Shown: one piece after another, positions 55,546-63,561 of the stretch
Layout: each line of letters begins with the position of its first letter
Position numbering within the stretch: position 1 is the first letter of the stretch
Assembly (NCBI RefSeq): GCF_002242685.1
Contig: NZ_NBIM01000001.1
Location: forward strand, 124,001-188,000
Length of the DNA: 64,000 nucleotides
Direction of reading: 5' to 3'
Source of the DNA: Oceanimonas doudoroffii
Lineage (GTDB): Bacteria > Pseudomonadota > Gammaproteobacteria > Enterobacterales > Aeromonadaceae
The notes under the pieces: generated by a model
The model's input: the letters and a program-made list of their open reading frames with translations, nothing else
What the model was told of the DNA's origin: nothing
Database searches by the model: none
Translations under genes and position numbers: made by a program

Positions 55546-56421
55546 TTATTTAAACCGGCTCCTGAAATTTACTTTTGATAGGTTTGATTCTGAAAAGTCA
55601 ATGGATGTTAACTCCAGCAAGCCCTCACCGCAGATGACAATAGGATTTCTATTTTTCATGAAGATTACTTTACCTATATGACGTTCTCTATCTTCCACTT
55701 GAACATCTTCAGTGACTTCTACATCATCGATCATCAAAACTTGTGTATTTAGCTTTGTTCTTGCTCGCCCATATGGATAACCCACGGCATCTACAAATCT
55801 TTTAATTTTTTCTGCTTTCCACTTCCAGTTTATGAAGTAGTCTTCTTCATCAAGCCATATGCTGTAAGTAGAATCTGATTCCTGCTGTTGTTTAGGTTTT
55901 AATTTCCCAGTCAGTAAACTCGTGAAGACGAAGATAACTAACTCTGAATATATATATGATATTTTATTTATTGCATCACTTATTTTTATAGGGTAGGTTA
56001 TTTTAATCGATTTTTGACCAATTATATCCCCTCTATCATAATCCTCATTAGCAAGTAATGCGGTTACTCCGATCTCTTTTTCTCCATTTACAAGCATATT
56101 AACCAAAGGTGCAAAGCCTCGATATCTTGGTAGTAGCGAATCGTGAAGTACAATAAGGTTATCAGACTCGTTGATTAACCAGCGCCAGCCTATTGCAAAT
56201 TTGTAGGAAACATCAGGAAGGGATGAGGTGTTTTTCCTTTTTGATACTTGAATGTTGGATGATGAGCATAAAGATAAAATTTCATTATAATGATCATTTG
56301 TAACTGAAGTATCTTCGTCAGTTACGACATATGCAATATGTTTGCAGCCAAAATGATTAATAAATGAGTTCAAGACACTTAGGCCTTTAAAACCCATGAT
56401 GTAAAAACCTATTTTCATCAT
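55546..56421 (-). CDS. Sugar N-formyltransferase (methionyl-tRNA formyltransferase fold)
   Basis: The 291-residue protein shows the N10-formyltetrahydrofolate transferase core: GWRWLINESDNLIVLHDSLLPRYRGFAPLVNML, the HxSLLPxxxG formyl-transfer motif, and DYDRGDIIGQKSIKI with the catalytic aspartate. The N-terminal 70 residues differ from Fmt. A C-terminal domain of about 90 residues includes FVDAVGYPYGRARTKL and resembles the sugar-binding part of formyltransferases acting on dTDP-4-amino sugars. It begins with ATGATG at 56421 and sits just upstream of wecE, so dTDP-Fuc4NFo is the likely product. 173 bp of AT-rich sequence without a gene precede it. Confidence 0.85.
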   Translation of the reverse strand: MMKIGFYIMGFKGLSVLNSFINHFGCKHIAYVVTDEDTSVTNDHYNEILSLCSSSNIQVSKRKNTSSLPDVSYKFAIGWRWLINESDNLIVLHDSLLPRYRGFAPLVNMLVNGEKEIGVTALLANEDYDRGDIIGQKSIKITYPIKISDAINKISYIYSELVIFVFTSLLTGKLKPKQQQESDSTYSIWLDEEDYFINWKWKAEKIKRFVDAVGYPYGRARTKLNTQVLMIDDVEVTEDVQVEDRERHIGKVIFMKNRNPIVICGEGLLELTSIDFSESNLSKVNFRSRFK

Positions 56422-56594
56422 TTAATCCAAGCTTTATATGATAAAGAGTTGAGCTAACTTTACTAAATAGAACTAGTTTTAAAGCGTAGTTTGTGCCTAA
56501 GCATAATTTGAGGGGCGCGGTATCATCATTACGATGAGATTAAGTAACCGATAGTATCTTGGTTGATTATAGAATGTTGTGTAGTTTTTGTTGG

Positions 56595-58247
56595 TTATTT
56601 TATTCTGTTAGTGCCAAACGCTATTACTTTTTTGAGGTAGTGCCCCCATTCGCCTGCGACATTCGCTGGTGAAAACTTAGATATTGACGAAAGTGCTTGA
56701 TATTTTGATTGAGAAAGAAAGTCTCTGCTAGAGCATAACTTTCTTACAATGTTAGTCATTTCGTCATTGGATGAGTACGTCGTATCAACTGGTGCAATTC
56801 CAGCAGAATCTGCATAGTCTGAAGAAAGCACAGCTAAGCCGTCAGCCATGGCTGTACTAACACCTTGATTCCCACCAGTCATTCCAGGTATTACAAATAC
56901 GCAGTCGCAGGCTTTAAAAACCGATCTAAGGTTGTTGACAAAATTAAGGTTTATTATTCTTCGTTGTTCAACGTATTTGATAAGGTGAGGGACCTTGTTT
57001 GTAATTGGCTCTAGTGAGCTTTGTCCAACCAAAACCCAGATTAAATTTGAATTATCCTCAAATAGTTTGCAAAACGCTTCTATATCTTCACTTCCTAATG
57101 ATTTTTCAAATATTTTAGATATTCTGTCACCATGCAATGGAGTGACAAATACCACATCATTAATGTTTTGAGTAAAGAAATAGTCGCCTTTAGCTCCGTC
57201 TGGTAAATATATGTCAAATATTGGGGTGATTGGTTCAATCAAACAGTTGTATTTTTTCTTTACCATTCTTTCGTAAAAAACATCTTGTTTGCATAATATG
57301 CCATCGATGTTTCCTTTTGGATCATTGCCTACTGCCATCGGGAAAAAAGCGATAGGGTAATGTTTGTATAAAACTTGTCGGTAAAATTTACTTTCAAAAG
57401 CATCGCCTATGAATAATATGATACTAGGAGAGAAGTTATTAACCCAAGATATAAACTCTTTTGTGATTGTTCCGTCTTCTACCCCTGTCGCACACCCACA
57501 ATAAAAGTTATCAATGTTATTGCTAGTTTTGAGCCAGTTTTGTTGATGCATTTCAACGCGACGTTTATCTAGTGTTCTAACATCATAACCAAAAATATTA
57601 AAAGTGCTCTCGCCTGAAAGTGCGAATCCCACGTCAAATTTTTCATCGTTAGAGTTATAGTTGAATAGGGTTTTTATAATTGAAAAAGTTAAGTTATAGT
57701 GAGCCCCAAGAGGATTGGGTGAGAATATTGATCCTACAACTAAAATTCTCTTTTTATGACTTTCTCTATTTTTCTCTCTATACGTAAAAAAAGCTTCATT
57801 GTGTGTAATTTCCTCAATTCTTTGGAGGGTGTAGGCCTCTAGAGGTATATTGTTGATGTTATCTATTGGCTCTATGTTTGATATTTTTCTGTTGGCTAAG
57901 AATAAGAAGTAGTATATTTTTCTTAGGGTTTCGAAATCTTTTTCTAAGAAAGTTTTGTTTATTATTTCTTTAGCTTTCAACTCGCATTTTTCAGTGTTTA
58001 AAAAGGTTGATATTACTAATTTTTCGAATGAGGTTAATATATTTGAATGTAATATCAGGTCAAAGTTTTTAGTGAAAAAATCTTTGTGCTCAGTTATGAG
58101 ATTGAATGCGTCAACTTTTGTTGTCTTACTGGACTTAATTAAAGAGATTATTGCAATGATGTAATGATTGATTTCAGCTGTCTGGTTTTTTGCTATAAAA
58201 ATCAAATCATTGATTATTTTATGAATGTTTGGCTCTTGCGGTTTCAT
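56595..58247 (-). CDS. Unknown 550-residue protein, GT-B-like C-terminal part
   Basis: I do not recognise this protein. The N-terminal 160 residues are helical, charged and AT-rich in coding (Lys, Asn and Ile abundant). From about residue 165 there are features seen in GT-B glycosyltransferases: RILVVGSIFSPNPLGAHYN, FDVGFALSGE, SIILFIGDAFESKFYRQVLYKHYP, NDVVFVTPLHGDRISKIF, LIWVLVGQSSLEP and IPGMTGGNQGVSTAMADGLAVLSSDYADSAGIAP. The last stretch is reminiscent of the donor-binding end of GT-B enzymes. It sits in the AT-rich part of the glycan cluster, so a transferase acting on the glycan is likely. Its partner and donor are unknown. Confidence 0.5.
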   Translation of the reverse strand: MKPQEPNIHKIINDLIFIAKNQTAEINHYIIAIISLIKSSKTTKVDAFNLITEHKDFFTKNFDLILHSNILTSFEKLVISTFLNTEKCELKAKEIINKTFLEKDFETLRKIYYFLFLANRKISNIEPIDNINNIPLEAYTLQRIEEITHNEAFFTYREKNRESHKKRILVVGSIFSPNPLGAHYNLTFSIIKTLFNYNSNDEKFDVGFALSGESTFNIFGYDVRTLDKRRVEMHQQNWLKTSNNIDNFYCGCATGVEDGTITKEFISWVNNFSPSIILFIGDAFESKFYRQVLYKHYPIAFFPMAVGNDPKGNIDGILCKQDVFYERMVKKKYNCLIEPITPIFDIYLPDGAKGDYFFTQNINDVVFVTPLHGDRISKIFEKSLGSEDIEAFCKLFEDNSNLIWVLVGQSSLEPITNKVPHLIKYVEQRRIINLNFVNNLRSVFKACDCVFVIPGMTGGNQGVSTAMADGLAVLSSDYADSAGIAPVDTTYSSNDEMTNIVRKLCSSRDFLSQSKYQALSSISKFSPANVAGEWGHYLKKVIAFGTNRIK

Positions 58248-58255
58248 TTTGAAAT

Positions 58256-58900
58256 TTACAACCTGTCTTTATTATATTCGCTAGGCATTCTTCTATCCCA
58301 GTTGACTCCGCGTTTAATAACTGATGCAGGGAAACCTGCAATGGCGATGTTTTGTTCTAAAAATGCTTTTGTTACAACAGCGTAGCTACCCACAATGCAA
58401 TTATCTGGAATCGATGAGCCTTTGAGGAACTTTACATCCTCACCGACCCATACATGATTCCCGATTAATATATCTCTAGGTATATTTATTGCTTTGTCTG
58501 TAGCAATGTCTATAACGGAATGACCATCTGAAGTCCGCATTTTTATTCCCCATGAAAACAGACAGTCATCACCAATTGTGCACTTTTCATCTCCGTCATT
58601 CATTTGTATTTCCATGCCGCCACAACTAAAGCTGTTTCCGATGACGAAACTTTGATTATTTCCTCGGATGGAAGTGAATTTTAAGTTGTTAATATTTTTC
58701 TGTGTCTCACCAATGTAAAAGGTTTTGTTGTTACCCTTTAAATTTAAGAATAAGTTACTGATCGATTTTGCTTTAGAGATTCTTATTTTATTATTGTTGC
58801 CATATATATGGATCCTTGATAAAGAAAAAGGGGTTCCTTCTTCAATATGGATAAGGTTATTCTCGCCTTCATTAATTATCTGTATGCCTTTGTACTCCAT
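58256..58900 (-). CDS. Left-handed beta-helix (hexapeptide) acyltransferase
   Basis: The 214-residue protein has a run of hexapeptide-type turns, with an IHIYGNNNKIRISKAK-like start and a transferase-typical C-terminal part: KCTIGDDCLFSWGIKMRTSDGHSVID, IPRDILIGNHVWVGEDVKFLKGSSIPDNCIVGSYAVVTK and IAGFPASVIKRGVNWDR. This is the form of maltose or galactoside O-acetyltransferases found in polysaccharide clusters. It would place an acetyl or other acyl group on a sugar. It lies between two putative transferase genes, 8 and 10 bp away. Confidence 0.75.
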   Translation of the reverse strand: MEYKGIQIINEGENNLIHIEEGTPFSLSRIHIYGNNNKIRISKAKSISNLFLNLKGNNKTFYIGETQKNINNLKFTSIRGNNQSFVIGNSFSCGGMEIQMNDGDEKCTIGDDCLFSWGIKMRTSDGHSVIDIATDKAINIPRDILIGNHVWVGEDVKFLKGSSIPDNCIVGSYAVVTKAFLEQNIAIAGFPASVIKRGVNWDRRMPSEYNKDRL

Positions 58901-58910
58901 TTATATATCC

Positions 58911-61124
58911 TTAACTTAGCGAAAACAACTCTGATAGTGCTGCTTTGTGAATAGAGTAGTTTGATGCTGTAATTAACGAGTTTCGTTTTAGGTGTTTTAT
59001 GTTTTCAGCGGAAAGTAATGAATCAAAGTGAGCGGCTTCGATGTTGCCAAATGGATTAACGAGAAATCCATTTTTATTATTGAACATGTATTCAAGTATG
59101 CCGCCGTATTTTGTGCTAATAGTGAAAGTACCGCAGGCCATCGCTTCCAGACCAGTCCTTCCAAATGCTTGGTAGTCAGACAAATCGATAAAGCAATCTG
59201 ATTTCTGTAATACTGAAGCAACACCAGGCCTAGTTAGCTCACCATTGTTTTTATATTTAAACTGACGCTCCAGTTTCTGAAATAGCGGATCTTCCTCGGC
59301 ACACCCAAATATTTCAATATGCACTTTTTCACCAAAGCGATCATGCAAATTTTTCAGTAATCGCATGGTACGCTCAGCCCCTCTGCGTGGTGTTTTAGGT
59401 CTAATCATTGCTGAGATGACTATTTTATCTTCAAGACCTGCACGTTTCTTTGCCAGTGGATCAGGTTTATATACATCATGGTCAATACTCGGCGATACCT
59501 TGCGGACATGTACACCATGTTCTTCATACACTTTCTGGCAGATCCAGTCTGTTTTGGCGAACAGTATCGCATTTGGTACTAAGGTATAAGAGTCCCGAGC
59601 CTCTTGCCACTCAGGAGTGCCGGGCTCAGAAAATAACGGTTCATAATCCTGCACATAGTAAGCAGGCTGAATGCCTGGGTTGGCACTTACCACTTCTTTA
59701 ACCAGCTTCATCGAGGTGTAAATAGTACCTACGATTACGTCAAATTTTTTTGAGAGTTCACCCAGTTCATGGTGCTCAAAGCCAAGGAACAAGTCTTCTA
59801 CAACATCAATATCTTCATATTTTTTAATAAACTTGGGTCGGTGTTTTTTAGGTACTGCAATTTTAGCCCGTACGCCAATGCGTCTCATACCCATGGTTTC
59901 CTGTACAATAGAGTGCACGCCACCACCACCGCCAGATACCGGTAACAAAAATAAAATTCTGTTTAGTAAAGGATCCTTAACAGACTTACTAAATGACTTT
60001 GTTAAAGACTGTTGAACCTGCCCGCGTATGTCATTGAATATGTCCATATCACGAATTTTGCCAGCCAGTTTATTTACTTTTTCTTTTCCATGTTTTGCTT
60101 TAAGCGCATCCGAACCTATTTTTGATAGTTTTTTTCTTTTTTCATGACCAAAACTTTTGGACTTGGCATGAAATACATAAGTGTCATCACAAATGGCTAG
60201 TTTGAACCCTGCTTCCGCAACCCTTATACAATAATCATTTTCTTCGCCATAACCAGTGGGGAAGGTATCTTCATCCAGCAAGCCAACCTTTTCAAAAGCG
60301 GCTTTGCTAATCATAAAACAAAAGCCGTTTACAAAAGGAACTTGAGGGTAGTGATGATTGCTGGCATTGCGAACCAGTAAAGCCATATCATCCGCGGTCC
60401 AGCCATTAGGTAATTCATTCACTGCAAACTGATTATTCTCATCCAGCAGGTTGGGCACATTCTGCCAACTGGCTGCATTGGATAAAGGACCAACTACACC
60501 TAGCTCTGTACTGGATTTAAAACAGCGTACCAGGCCACTAAGCCAGCCTTTAGTTACGATAGTGTCGCTGTTCAGGGTAACGATATAGTCACCCTTGCAC
60601 TGCCGCAGGCCCACATTCACCGTAGGGGTATAACCTCTATTATGCTCATTTTCAGTTAGAACAAACATGGGCTTGTTTTTGCAATATGCCCTCAGCCACT
60701 CCGTTGTGGGTGTTTCAGAGCCATCATTAACAATATATACGTTAACGTTAAACCCGTCGGTGTTGCGTTCTATTGCTTCCAAACATCGCTGTACATCATC
60801 CAGCGCATTATAAACGGGGATAACTATATCAATAGTGTATTTTTCACTATTAATCCCATACAGATTGGCTGGTGAATTGGATGCGGGTAGTACTAATTTA
60901 GGCTGGTTTGTACTATTATTTTTTTGGGGTGGCAGGAGTTTTGATTGTGCCAGCTTTACATTGAAGTTAATAATTTTATGCAGCTCTGGTGACTGTTTTA
61001 GGACTTTCTGAAATAGATTGATGGCCTGCTGGTAATCGCCGGACTTTAATGCGGAGTTACCTTGTGCGAGATATGTTTTATCTTCGGTATTTGAAGCTGG
61101 TTGTGTTCTTGTATTATCTTTCAT
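58911..61124 (-). CDS. TPR-GT2-GT-B glycosyltransferase fusion
   Basis: The 737-residue protein has an N-terminal TPR (YLAQGNSALKSGDYQQAINLFQKVLKQSPE, about 18-48). The GT2 domain (about 96-350) has IDIVIPVYNALDDVQRCLEAI, NDGSETPTTEW, the DxD-like TLNSDTIVTKGW and GYGEENDYCIRVAEAG. The GT-B part (about 390-737) has FLLPVSGGGGGVHSIVQETMG, KFDVIVGTIYTSM, YYVQDYEPLFSEPG, VSPSIDHDVYKPD and DYQAFGRTGLEAMACGTFTI. The GT2 part is clearly related in sequence to that of the 50695 gene. A rhamnosyltransferase-like role is suggested by the EDYEPLF-type region, but the linkage is unknown. Confidence 0.75.
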   Translation of the reverse strand: MKDNTRTQPASNTEDKTYLAQGNSALKSGDYQQAINLFQKVLKQSPELHKIINFNVKLAQSKLLPPQKNNSTNQPKLVLPASNSPANLYGINSEKYTIDIVIPVYNALDDVQRCLEAIERNTDGFNVNVYIVNDGSETPTTEWLRAYCKNKPMFVLTENEHNRGYTPTVNVGLRQCKGDYIVTLNSDTIVTKGWLSGLVRCFKSSTELGVVGPLSNAASWQNVPNLLDENNQFAVNELPNGWTADDMALLVRNASNHHYPQVPFVNGFCFMISKAAFEKVGLLDEDTFPTGYGEENDYCIRVAEAGFKLAICDDTYVFHAKSKSFGHEKRKKLSKIGSDALKAKHGKEKVNKLAGKIRDMDIFNDIRGQVQQSLTKSFSKSVKDPLLNRILFLLPVSGGGGGVHSIVQETMGMRRIGVRAKIAVPKKHRPKFIKKYEDIDVVEDLFLGFEHHELGELSKKFDVIVGTIYTSMKLVKEVVSANPGIQPAYYVQDYEPLFSEPGTPEWQEARDSYTLVPNAILFAKTDWICQKVYEEHGVHVRKVSPSIDHDVYKPDPLAKKRAGLEDKIVISAMIRPKTPRRGAERTMRLLKNLHDRFGEKVHIEIFGCAEEDPLFQKLERQFKYKNNGELTRPGVASVLQKSDCFIDLSDYQAFGRTGLEAMACGTFTISTKYGGILEYMFNNKNGFLVNPFGNIEAAHFDSLLSAENIKHLKRNSLITASNYSIHKAALSELFSLS

Positions 61125-61147
61125 TTTTTATCCAACGGTTTTATTAT

Positions 61148-62998
61148 TTAAGTTGCTTGAGTGGAGAGCTCAAAATCTATCAGGTAGACTGGCTTTGCTA
61201 TGTCTGCATGCCCTATATCATGGTCTGGCTGTTCGTTGCTTTGAATAAACAAGCTTAATGTTTCTTCCTGCTGCCAACGTGGTTTGTCTATTACCGGCTC
61301 CGCCAAGCCTAGTGGTTCATTGTGAATAATTTGCTGGTTTTTCGGGCTGTAATCGTATTCTGGTGCCTTCAGATACAGCGTTGTCATTCGGTCTGCAGTC
61401 AAATCTCCCCGGTAGATAACGAATACATTATCATTGCTGTCGATAACAATGTCTGGGCGGGATATCGGAATGCGCAGCGTGCCGCCGCCACATAGATTAA
61501 ATGGCATGGTACGATTGGAAATAATTTGATGTTTCCATTTTTTACCGTTGAACCACAGATGCTGATATTGCACTATACCTTCGGCATCGTTGGCATAAAA
61601 CACAATATGTGGCCGGTTATGGCTGTCTACCGCCATGCTGCACTGGTTAATCAGGTTGCTGGCCGGAGATACAGGCCATATTACCTCGGCATTCACCTGA
61701 GTCATGGGTAGCTGAAAGGGCTTCAGGTTGGATGAATGCCAGCTGTTGCCGTTATCAAAAGACTGGGCGTAGCAAATGTTCAGGTTGTTTATCTGCTGCT
61801 CTTCACCAATGGCATGAGTGCGCCAGACAAAGCTTAAATGTAAGTTGCCATTATGGTCTCGTACCGGATGGTTCCAGTAAGCATTGCTGGTCCAGGGATG
61901 GTTGGCTGCACCGGATAAAATGGCTGTGTCCGAGTCTTTCCAGCATTGCTCTGCTTCATGGTATTGCTTGATAAAGGCTGAGCCTTTTTGGTGATTACCA
62001 TCACGATATAACAACTGCAACGGCGCTTTTTCGGATGGCATTAAAAAGGCCGGGTAGGTGACTTTGCTTTCCCGCTCGCCGGTCATGGCCACTTCATCAC
62101 TCCAGTTTGCTATGCACTCCGGTGCCAGGCTGCGGCGATACTTCAACTGGCTGCCATGGTGGTCATAGCTGATATGGATGTAGCCGTCTCTGTCCATGCC
62201 CAGGCTGATGCTGTTATGGGCATCCTTAATGTTGTAATCCCCCTTTATGTCGCTCTGCAGCAGCTCGTTGTTGTTCAGATTCCGCTGTATTACTCGCAGG
62301 GTATGCTGGTCTACATAAAAGGCGGTGTACTGCCAGCCATTGTGGCTGAAAATGCCATGATGGCGAAATATTACCGTGTTCACGGTGTTACCGGCCCAGG
62401 CATCACCCAGCGCCACCTGGCCGATGGTTTTTACAGTAAAACCTGGCTTGTCAATGGTGTTACATTGGCTCCAGGCACTATTTATACCCAGTTGAGCCAG
62501 TTGCTGGTACCAACGTGCCTGGCCGAGCACCTGATTCTCCACAATCGAGCCAGCCGAGGCCGCCTTGTCGAAGTGCTGCCTGGCTTTCTGCATATGGCTC
62601 AGAGCGGCTCTGGCTCTGGCCAGGCTGTTGAAAGCCCCGGATATCAGAATGCGTACCGTATTTCTGTTTTTCCGGGGCAGCTCACTTAGCAACGCCCTTG
62701 CCGTATCGAGCTCACCCAGCTGAAAATGGGCAACAGCCTTAAAGCTTGTTAACTCAATATGTTGAGGGTGGTGTTTAAGCAGTGCTGCATCCAGTTTTGC
62801 CAGTGCCTGCCAGTCGCCGGCATGCCAGAGCAAGATGGCTTGCAGGTAAAGCTGTGGTTCATTGGGAAGCAGGTTTCCTTCCGTGGTGGTTGCCAGGGCT
62901 GTGGAGTTATACCGCCGCAGAGCCACCTGGTGTGGTTTTTTTTGCCTGCGTTTTTTTTTGTTCTTTCCTGGCTTTTGGCTTTTGCTCACTTCAGACAT
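61148..62998 (-). CDS. BNR-repeat protein with TPR-like N-terminus
   Basis: The 616-residue protein has a strongly basic start (KSQKPGKNKKKRRQKK), then TPR-like repeats (QLYLQAILLWHAGDWQALAKLDAALLKHHPQHIELTSFKAVAHFQLGELDTARALLSEL, about 45-110; read in parts). From about 210 it has a BNR-type beta-propeller: GIFSHNGWQYTAFYVDQ, SLGMDRDGYIHISYDHHG, NLHLSFVWRTH, SMAVDSHNRPHIVFYANDAEG and RPDIVIDSNDNVFVIYRGD. From memory, propellers of this kind (BNR_4) occur in some polysaccharide lyases. There is no signal peptide. It lies between rfbC and the TPR-GT gene. A glycan-cleaving or glycan-binding role is possible but unproven. Confidence 0.6.
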   Translation of the reverse strand: MSEVSKSQKPGKNKKKRRQKKPHQVALRRYNSTALATTTEGNLLPNEPQLYLQAILLWHAGDWQALAKLDAALLKHHPQHIELTSFKAVAHFQLGELDTARALLSELPRKNRNTVRILISGAFNSLARARAALSHMQKARQHFDKAASAGSIVENQVLGQARWYQQLAQLGINSAWSQCNTIDKPGFTVKTIGQVALGDAWAGNTVNTVIFRHHGIFSHNGWQYTAFYVDQHTLRVIQRNLNNNELLQSDIKGDYNIKDAHNSISLGMDRDGYIHISYDHHGSQLKYRRSLAPECIANWSDEVAMTGERESKVTYPAFLMPSEKAPLQLLYRDGNHQKGSAFIKQYHEAEQCWKDSDTAILSGAANHPWTSNAYWNHPVRDHNGNLHLSFVWRTHAIGEEQQINNLNICYAQSFDNGNSWHSSNLKPFQLPMTQVNAEVIWPVSPASNLINQCSMAVDSHNRPHIVFYANDAEGIVQYQHLWFNGKKWKHQIISNRTMPFNLCGGGTLRIPISRPDIVIDSNDNVFVIYRGDLTADRMTTLYLKAPEYDYSPKNQQIIHNEPLGLAEPVIDKPRWQQEETLSLFIQSNEQPDHDIGHADIAKPVYLIDFELSTQAT

Positions 62999-63014
62999 GC
63001 TGTGCTCCGGCCAT

Positions 63015-63560
63015 TTAAAAGGTAGGACACTGGCCCAGAGTCAGGGCGTCGGCATCCTTGGCGGACAATTGCGGAGCCGTTCCGGCTATCAGTGGCCAGT
63101 TAATGGCCAGTGAATCATCGTTCCAGGCCAGGGAATATTCATCACCGGGTTTATAGTAATCGGTACACTTGTACTGAAACTCGGCTTCTTCACTGGTTAC
63201 ATAAAAGCCATGGGCAAAACCCGGTGGCACCCACAGCATCTGCTTGTTGTGCTCACTTAGTAATACGCCAACCCAATGGCCAAAGGTGGGTGAGTGTTTA
63301 CGCATGTCTACTGCCACATCAAACACTTCACCTCGGGTTACCCGCACCAGCTTGCCCTGAGGTTTCTCCAGCTGGTAGTGCAGGCCGCGCAGAATGCCCT
63401 GTTTGGATTTGCTGTGGTTGTCTTGCACAAACTGTACCTTGCCACAGTGTTGTTCAAACTCGCTCTGCCGAAAGGTCTCCATAAAAAAGCCGCGTTCGTC
63501 ACCAAAGACTTTTGGCGTCAGCAGAACCACATCGGGAATGGCAAGGGGTTGATATTCCAT
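63015..63560 (-). CDS. rfbC: dTDP-4-dehydrorhamnose 3,5-epimerase
   Basis: The 181-residue cupin epimerase shows IPDVVLLTPKVFGDERGFFMETF, FVQDNHSKSKQGILRGLHYQLEKPQGKLVRVTRGEVFDVAVD (the catalytic histidine is in LHYQ), and FAHGFYVTSEEAEFQYKCTDYYKPGDEYSLAWNDD. Its length is typical. The ATG at 63560 has GGAGAG upstream and starts one base after the rfbA stop codon, so the two genes are coupled. It converts dTDP-4-keto-6-deoxyglucose into dTDP-4-keto-rhamnose. RfbD and RfbB are not seen inside the window. Confidence 0.95.
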   Translation of the reverse strand: MEYQPLAIPDVVLLTPKVFGDERGFFMETFRQSEFEQHCGKVQFVQDNHSKSKQGILRGLHYQLEKPQGKLVRVTRGEVFDVAVDMRKHSPTFGHWVGVLLSEHNKQMLWVPPGFAHGFYVTSEEAEFQYKCTDYYKPGDEYSLAWNDDSLAINWPLIAGTAPQLSAKDADALTLGQCPTF

Positions 63561-63561
63561 T

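Noticed and set aside
56422..56594. Possible JUMPstart/ops element in the gap of the glycan cluster
   Set aside because: I looked for GGCGGTAG-type ops sequence and found none in the visible gaps. The cluster's own promoter probably lies right of the window.
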